From NCBI RefSeq assembly GCF_000485595.1, contig NW_014577319.1:101922-126445 (forward strand): a stretch of 24,524 nucleotides of DNA. The letters run 5' to 3'. Under the pieces are notes generated by a model, which was not told the origin of the DNA, did no database searches, and saw only the letters and a program-made list of their open reading frames with translations. A program made the position numbers and the translations under genes. This stretch comes from Priapulus caudatus (taxonomy: Eukaryota; Priapulida; Priapulimorpha; Priapulimorphida; Priapulidae). How positions within the stretch are numbered: position 1 is the first letter of the stretch; each line of letters starts with the position of its first letter. Shown here one piece after another: positions 20,605-24,524 of the stretch.

Positions 20605-21055
20605 CGACATGTCCAATTAGGGGGAGATTTCCTTTTGCTTTTTATGGCAGTTTAGCAGGTCGTGACTTTAATTTGCTATGAATGCAGGTTCGAGAGAAAA
20701 GAAAAATCCAAGATAGTATCTACTTGGCCTTTATTTCTTCTGCAGCTGTAAAAATTGAGTTAGCTGGAAGGGATGAGTTTGTGCGTTAGTTGTAGTGCAA
20801 TATAGGAAGTCTATAAAATGATAATGAATACACTTTTGATGATTGAACAAAAAATACATCTACCCCATGTCCATATGTCCAATTAAAGGGGATTTCATTT
20901 TGACGTTCTTGGCAATTTTGAGGTCGTGACTTTAGTTTTCTATGAATGCAGGTTCAAGAAAAAGAAAAATCCAGGATACACACGTCGCCATTATTTTCTA
21001 TGAAGTCTATCAATCGATAATAAAGACTTAAGTACATTTGGTGATTGAAAAAAAC
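20605..21055. repeat. Two-unit degenerate tandem repeat
   Basis: Shared segments, in order: ATGTCCAATTA (20609 and 20875), a GGTCGTGACTTTA stretch, TATGAATGCAGGTTC (about 20677 and 20941), AAGAAAAATCCA, and an AGTCTAT...GATTGAA stretch (20809-20847 and 21005-21049). The second unit is shorter by internal deletion. No coding potential seen. Confidence 0.7.
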
Positions 21056-21164
21056 AGCGTACGCGATTTACACGTAAACTAAATAAAAATATACTTGGTT
21101 AACTACAGTAGAAAAAGTCGAAGCAATGTATTTATTAGCTCATCTGACGTAGTCCGATGCAGTT

Positions 21165-21362
21165 TGTAGAATCACATGATTGTCCGTGCGTGCGTCCGTG
21201 CGTGCGTCCGTCCGTCCATCCGTGCGTCAACAGTTGGGCACAAATCTTAACCGCTCGACGTACGGTCACGATATTCGGGACGTCGGTGGGGGATCGTGAA
21301 AAGGACTCGGGATGACAAATTTGGGGGTCAAGGGTCAAAGGTCAAGATGTGTAAACGGAGGG
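21165..21362. repeat. CCGT-rich probable interspersed repeat
   Basis: GTGCGTCCGTCCGTCC-type tetranucleotides are followed by a non-repetitive body (CAAATCTTAACCGCTCGACG) and a GGTCAAGGGTCAAAGGTCAA direct repeat. A CCGT run plus a body plus GGTCAA repeats resembles dispersed non-autonomous repeats common in invertebrate genomes. Family unknown, no transposase. Confidence 0.4.
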
Positions 21363-21387
21363 GGAATATTTTCCCCTTAACTTAATC

Positions 21388-21456
21388 TCATCTCTCTCTC
21401 TCTCTCCTCTTCTCTTTCTCTCTCTTCTTCTCTCTCTCTCTCTCTTCTCTCTCCTC

Positions 21457-21496
<40 letters not shown>

Positions 21497-21541
21497 CTCT
21501 CTCTCTCTTTCTCTCTCTCTCTTCTCTTCTTCTCTCTCTCA

Positions 21542-21591
<50 letters not shown>

Positions 21592-21720
21592 TCTCATCTC
21601 TCTCTCTCCCTCTCTCTCTCTCTCCGCTTCTCTCTCTCTCTCTCTCTTCTCGTCTCCTTCCTCATTCTTCCCGCTCTCTCTCTCTCTCTCTCTCCTGCTA
21701 CTCATCTCTCTCTCTCTCGC
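21388..21720 (+). repeat. CT microsatellite upstream of Ig3b copy 2
   Basis: CT run with TTCT interruptions, ending at the Ig3b copy 2 acceptor region. AG-free from about 21360 to 21725. The preceding unique sequence differs from that before copy 1, so the two CT tracts are a likely misjoin point. Confidence 0.9.
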
Positions 21721-21727
21721 CTCCGAG

Positions 21728-21941
21728 GGCCGCCTTTTCGAGCTTTGCGCATCCGCTGGAGGCGCCGGCACAGGGCGACTACCTGGAGCGTCGGACATGT
21801 CAACTACGTCATCTCGCCGTTCGGCTACCAGCTGAGCATTAAGAAGCCGTCGCGCCGACACGAGGGAACCTACGAGTGCGTCGCGGACGCTGACGGAACT
21901 CGACTACCCGGCGTCCGCCACCGCCCACCTCACCGTACACG
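21728..21941 (+). CDS. sdk: Sidekick-like Ig domain 3, second half (exon, copy 2, minor frame errors)
   Basis: This is the better of the two Ig3b copies. In one frame it reads RIRWRRRHRATTWSVGH, NYVISPFGYQLSIKKPSR and RHEGTYECVADADGTRLP. Landmarks are the C-strand Trp, the H-x-G-x-Y-x-C motif (HEGTYEC) of the F strand, and an SPFGYQLSI stretch I recall as SFGRRLTI in sidekick Ig3. Near the end one extra base shifts frame; the shifted frame gives a normal G strand, ASATAHLTVH. The 5' end also has extra bases relative to copy 1, and the acceptor reads CTCCGAG rather than CTCGCAG. The donor is GTATGT at 21942 and the exon ends in phase 1. It precedes an Ig3a copy here, which is the wrong order for a functional gene. 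Confidence 0.7.
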
Positions 21942-21944
21942 GTA

Positions 21945-22947
21945 TGTGCTGGGGGAGAGGACGGGAGGGAGAGAACGAGGTGGGGGAGGAGGGGGAGAGA
22001 TCGGAGAGGGGAGGAACGACAGGGGTGGGGAGAGGGGGAGAGGGGAGGAATGAGGTGGGGGAGAGGGGGAGAGGCGGAGGAACGGGTGCGGGGGGAGAGA
22101 CGGAGAGGGAAGCGAACGGGTGGGGACAGGGGGAGAGGACGGCCGAGTGGGAGAACGATGGTGGGGAGAGGACGGATGGAGTATACCGAAGGTTGGGGAC
22201 AGGGGAAGAGACGGAGAAGAGAGCAACGGAGGCGGGTGGGAGAGGTGGGAGAGACGGATAGGGGAGGAACGAGGTGGGAGAGGGGGAGAGGACGTTGAGA
22301 GGGGAAAACGAGTGTGGGTGAGAGGGACGGAGAGGGAAGAACAATCGGTGGGTGAGAGGGTGGAGAGGACGGAAGAAGGGGAGGACGAGGTGGGGGAGAG
22401 GACGAACGAGGGGAGGAACGAGCGGTGGCGGGAGAGGGGGGAGAGGACGGAGAGGGAGAAACGAGTGGGGTGAAGGACGGAGAGGGAAGGAACGAGTGTG
22501 CGGAGAGAGGGGTCTAGAGGACGGAGAGGGTTAGGAACGAGCTGGTGGGGGTAAGAGGACGGAGAGGGAGGAACGAGGCGCCGGTGCGGAGCACGAGAGG
22601 GCTTTAGAAGCCGAAGAACGGGCCACGGAACGAGTGACCGTGGAGAGGACGCGACGGAGGGAAGGAACGACGGTGGAGGAGGACGAAGAAGGGAGAACGA
22701 GTGTGGGGGGAGAGGGGGGCATGATGACGGACGAGGGAGGAACGACGGTGTGGGAGAGGGGGGAGGGACGGAGAGGGGCAGTGAACGGAGGTGAGTGACG
22801 AGGACGGAAGAGGGAAGGAACGAGGTGGGGGGAGAGGACGAAGAAGACGAGGGGGAGAGGACGGAGAGGGGAGGAAACGACGGAGTGGGTCGCAGAGGGA
22901 AGGAGGACGGAGAAGGGAGGAACGAGCTTAGGCGGTGGGGAGAGGAC
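21945..22947. repeat. Purine minisatellite downstream of Ig3b, copy 2
   Basis: Same family as 18894-20295 (GAGGACGGAGAGGG, GGAACGAGGTGGGGGAGAG). It starts within about 10 bases of the donor and switches abruptly at about 22947 into the CA repeat. GGAGGTGAGTGACGAGG near 22789 is another donor-like motif. Confidence 0.85.
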
Positions 22948-23071
22948 CACACACACGCACGCACGCACAGCGGTAGTCCTGCCCCCTACTGCGCATGTAA
23001 CCGAACGCACACACACGCACGCACGCACAGCGGCAGTCTGGTGCCAAGATGCACATGTAACCGCACGCACA

Positions 23072-23107
<36 letters not shown>

Positions 23108-23310
23108 CACACGCACGCACGCACGTACGCACGCACGAACGCACGCACGCACAGCGGCAGTCTGGTGCCAATATGCACATGTAACCGCACGCACACGCAC
23201 GCACGCACGCACGCACGCACGCACACACGCACGCACACACACGCGCGTACCGCGGCACTCCGGCACCCTGTCGCGCGTCTAACCACACGCGCACACGCAC
23301 GCAATGATAT
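22948..23310. repeat. CA/CGCA minisatellite
   Basis: CACGCACGCA runs separated by islands of CAGCGGCAGTCTGGTGCCAA and TATGCACATGTAACCG (about 23032 and 23154), with a variant island at 22971. Cleaner than 16380-17000. It ends in CACGCAATGATATCATTCTT, also found at 16993. Confidence 0.9.
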
Positions 23311-23324
23311 CATTCTTCGCTTGA

Positions 23325-23640
23325 CAGGCATGGCGGGTTGTCGGTAGGATTATGTTCGTTACGTAATCGTGCATTCAGGGGAGGGGGAAGGGAGGAGGGG
23401 GGGGGGGGCATAATGCACGCATGACAAGCTCAGCGATCGTTCATCGTAGCTTGTATTTTGTTGACAGCCATGCGACACGCCCCGTCAGTTAGCACGGTCA
23501 CTCAGTCACAGCAGGTTCTCATGTAGTGCCGAAATGGAAGGGGACGTAGATGGAAGTGAGTGGGTTTCGGGGAAGTTATATATAACGATATCGATGGATG
23601 AGGATTAGAGAGACAGATACAGAATTGAACACAAAAGCTA
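23325..23640. repeat. Block X, copy 2 (flanks of Ig3a exon)
   Basis: Second copy of 17030-17400, with a poly-G stretch at about 23397-23408. It contains the second Ig3a exon copy. Confidence 0.75.
23468..23555 (+). CDS. sdk: Sidekick-like Ig domain 3, first half (exon, copy 2, frame errors)
   Basis: The acceptor is TATTTTGTTGACAG at 23467 and the donor GTGAGT at 23556. It reads MRHAPSV, then shifts frame at GTTAGCACGG (copy 1 has GTAGCCGG). It later contains TTCTCATGTAGTGCC, where one frame gives Phe-Ser-Cys-Ser-Ala, the B-strand Cys missing from copy 1, and then EMEGDVDG. The two copies together support a normal Ig B strand. The matching Ig3b for this copy would lie beyond the window, after the terminal CT tract. 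Confidence 0.55.
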
Positions 23641-23664
23641 TTTAAAAACAGATACATATATGCA

Positions 23665-23690
23665 AGGGAGAGAGAGAGAGAGAGAGCACG

Positions 23691-23745
<55 letters not shown>

Positions 23746-23815
23746 TAGAGGGAGAGAGGTGGGAGGGAGGGAGGGAGGGAGAAAGGGAGGGAGAGAGAGA
23801 GAGTCACGATACAGA
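23665..23815. repeat. GA microsatellite with CA and GGGA parts
   Basis: GAGA, a short CACACA stretch (23691-23702), then GAGA and GGGAGGGA repeats. Low complexity. Confidence 0.95.
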
Positions 23816-23819
23816 GAGA

Positions 23820-24228
23820 CGAGTTAAACGGGAATAATGTACATGTATATATATATATATATATATATACATATATACGTGGACAGTGTGGGAGATCGGG
23901 AGCATGAGAGGCAGGAAGGTGAGAGGATGGCAGGCGGATATCTACTTGCCGCCTTCACCAGCACCACGCGCGTTTATCGATGCCAACCCCAGCCGCGCGT
24001 GCTGATATCGCGTAGCGAAGCGTTTCTCATTTTAAATTCGATATTCCCATCATTTTATTAAGCATTCACTTTGCATTAGTTCTCCCGTTTGCGTCTCAAA
24101 GTGCCGCGGCACGATCAATGCTCTCTAGTTGCCGCGCTCTTGCCGCCCGTTCGCGCATTCGCGGGTAAACCGGATGCCTGCACATCCTTCGCGCTCGAGG
24201 TATTAATTGCGACTAACGAGCGCTGCGT
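23820..24228. repeat. Block Y, copy 2
   Basis: Second copy of 17620-18065, starting with a TATATA run (23846-23878). It retains GTGCCGCGGCACGATCA and CTCGAGGTATT. No exon recognised. Confidence 0.75.
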
Positions 24229-24421
24229 CTCTCTCTCTCTCTCTCTCTCGTTGTTACTCTCTCGCCATCTCTCTCTCGCTCTCTTTCTCTCTTTCGCGCG
24301 CGCTCTCTGTCTTTCGCTCACTCATTCTCTCTTTCTCTCTATCTCTCCCTCTCGCTCTGCCTCTCTCTCTCACTCATTCTCTTCTTCTTCTTTTTCTCTC
24401 TCTCTCTCGCTCACTCATTCC

Positions 24422-24470
<49 letters not shown>

Positions 24471-24524
24471 CCTGTGCGTGCACGCGCGTGTGTGTATGTG
24501 CGTGCGTGTGTGCGCGTGTGTGTG
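24229..24524. repeat. CT microsatellite passing into GT repeat at window end
   Basis: CT run with GCTCACTCATTC islands as before Ig3b copy 1, then an abrupt change at about 24470 to CGTGTGTGTATGTGCGTG sequence. By analogy with copy 1 an Ig3b exon would be expected after the CT tract, so the switch to GT is another possible misjoin. Confidence 0.9.

Noticed and set aside
21930-22964. 344-codon Pro/Ser-rich minus-strand open frame
   Set aside because: Same minisatellite complement as above. Composition-driven and without family features.

Overview
The window is nuclear DNA from an invertebrate animal. It has short GT-AG exons spread over long introns and a heavy load of microsatellites and minisatellites, with no bacterial-style operons. 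I cannot place the species from sequence alone. The only gene I can support is the 5' half of a cell-adhesion immunoglobulin-superfamily gene on the + strand. I read it as an ortholog of sidekick (Sdk), covering Ig domains 1 to 3. The call rests on recalled family features: an Ig2 that lacks both canonical cysteines, a shared Val-Ala-Tyr linker between Ig1 and Ig2, and an Ig3 with an SPFGYQLSI-type core. The signal-peptide exon lies upstream of the window, and Ig4 onward lies outside it.

Gene layout. Ig1 is split over 195-300 and 1416-1570. Ig2 is split over 10608-10780 and 11319-11436. Ig3 is split over a 17195-17285 / 23468-23555 pair (first half) and a 18666-18891 / 21728-21941 pair (second half). 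Phases chain correctly: every domain edge is phase 1, and the internal introns are phase 2, 0 and 2. The first four exons are clean. All Ig3 exons carry small indels as written.

Sequence quality dominates the rest. Block A (about 61-1690, Ig1) reappears as a corrupted copy at about 6030-8090. Block B (about 1692-2790) reappears at about 4590-5830. The copies are in swapped order (A-B, then B'-A') and differ mostly by one-base insertions and deletions, plus C-rich filler. The Ig3 region shows the same behaviour: CA repeat, Ig3a, GA, spacer, CT, Ig3b and purine minisatellite occur twice, with the order broken. This looks like uncorrected long-read gap fill joined at simple repeats, although real tandem duplication cannot be excluded. 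There is a 384-base N gap at 13353-13736.

The most interesting biology is in the introns. A 45-bp minisatellite starts at the Ig1 splice donor. It carries the last 13 exonic bases, a crippled donor, and a perfect TACTAAC branch-site consensus in each clean unit. A purine minisatellite likewise starts at the Ig3b donor. Upstream of the Ig2 and Ig3b acceptors there are AG-free stretches of about 310 to 400 bases, built from triplet and CT repeats. The remaining sequence is GA/CT, GT/CA and AT microsatellite, a few larger degenerate tandem repeats, one possible hairpin-bearing mobile element, and unremarkable intron.
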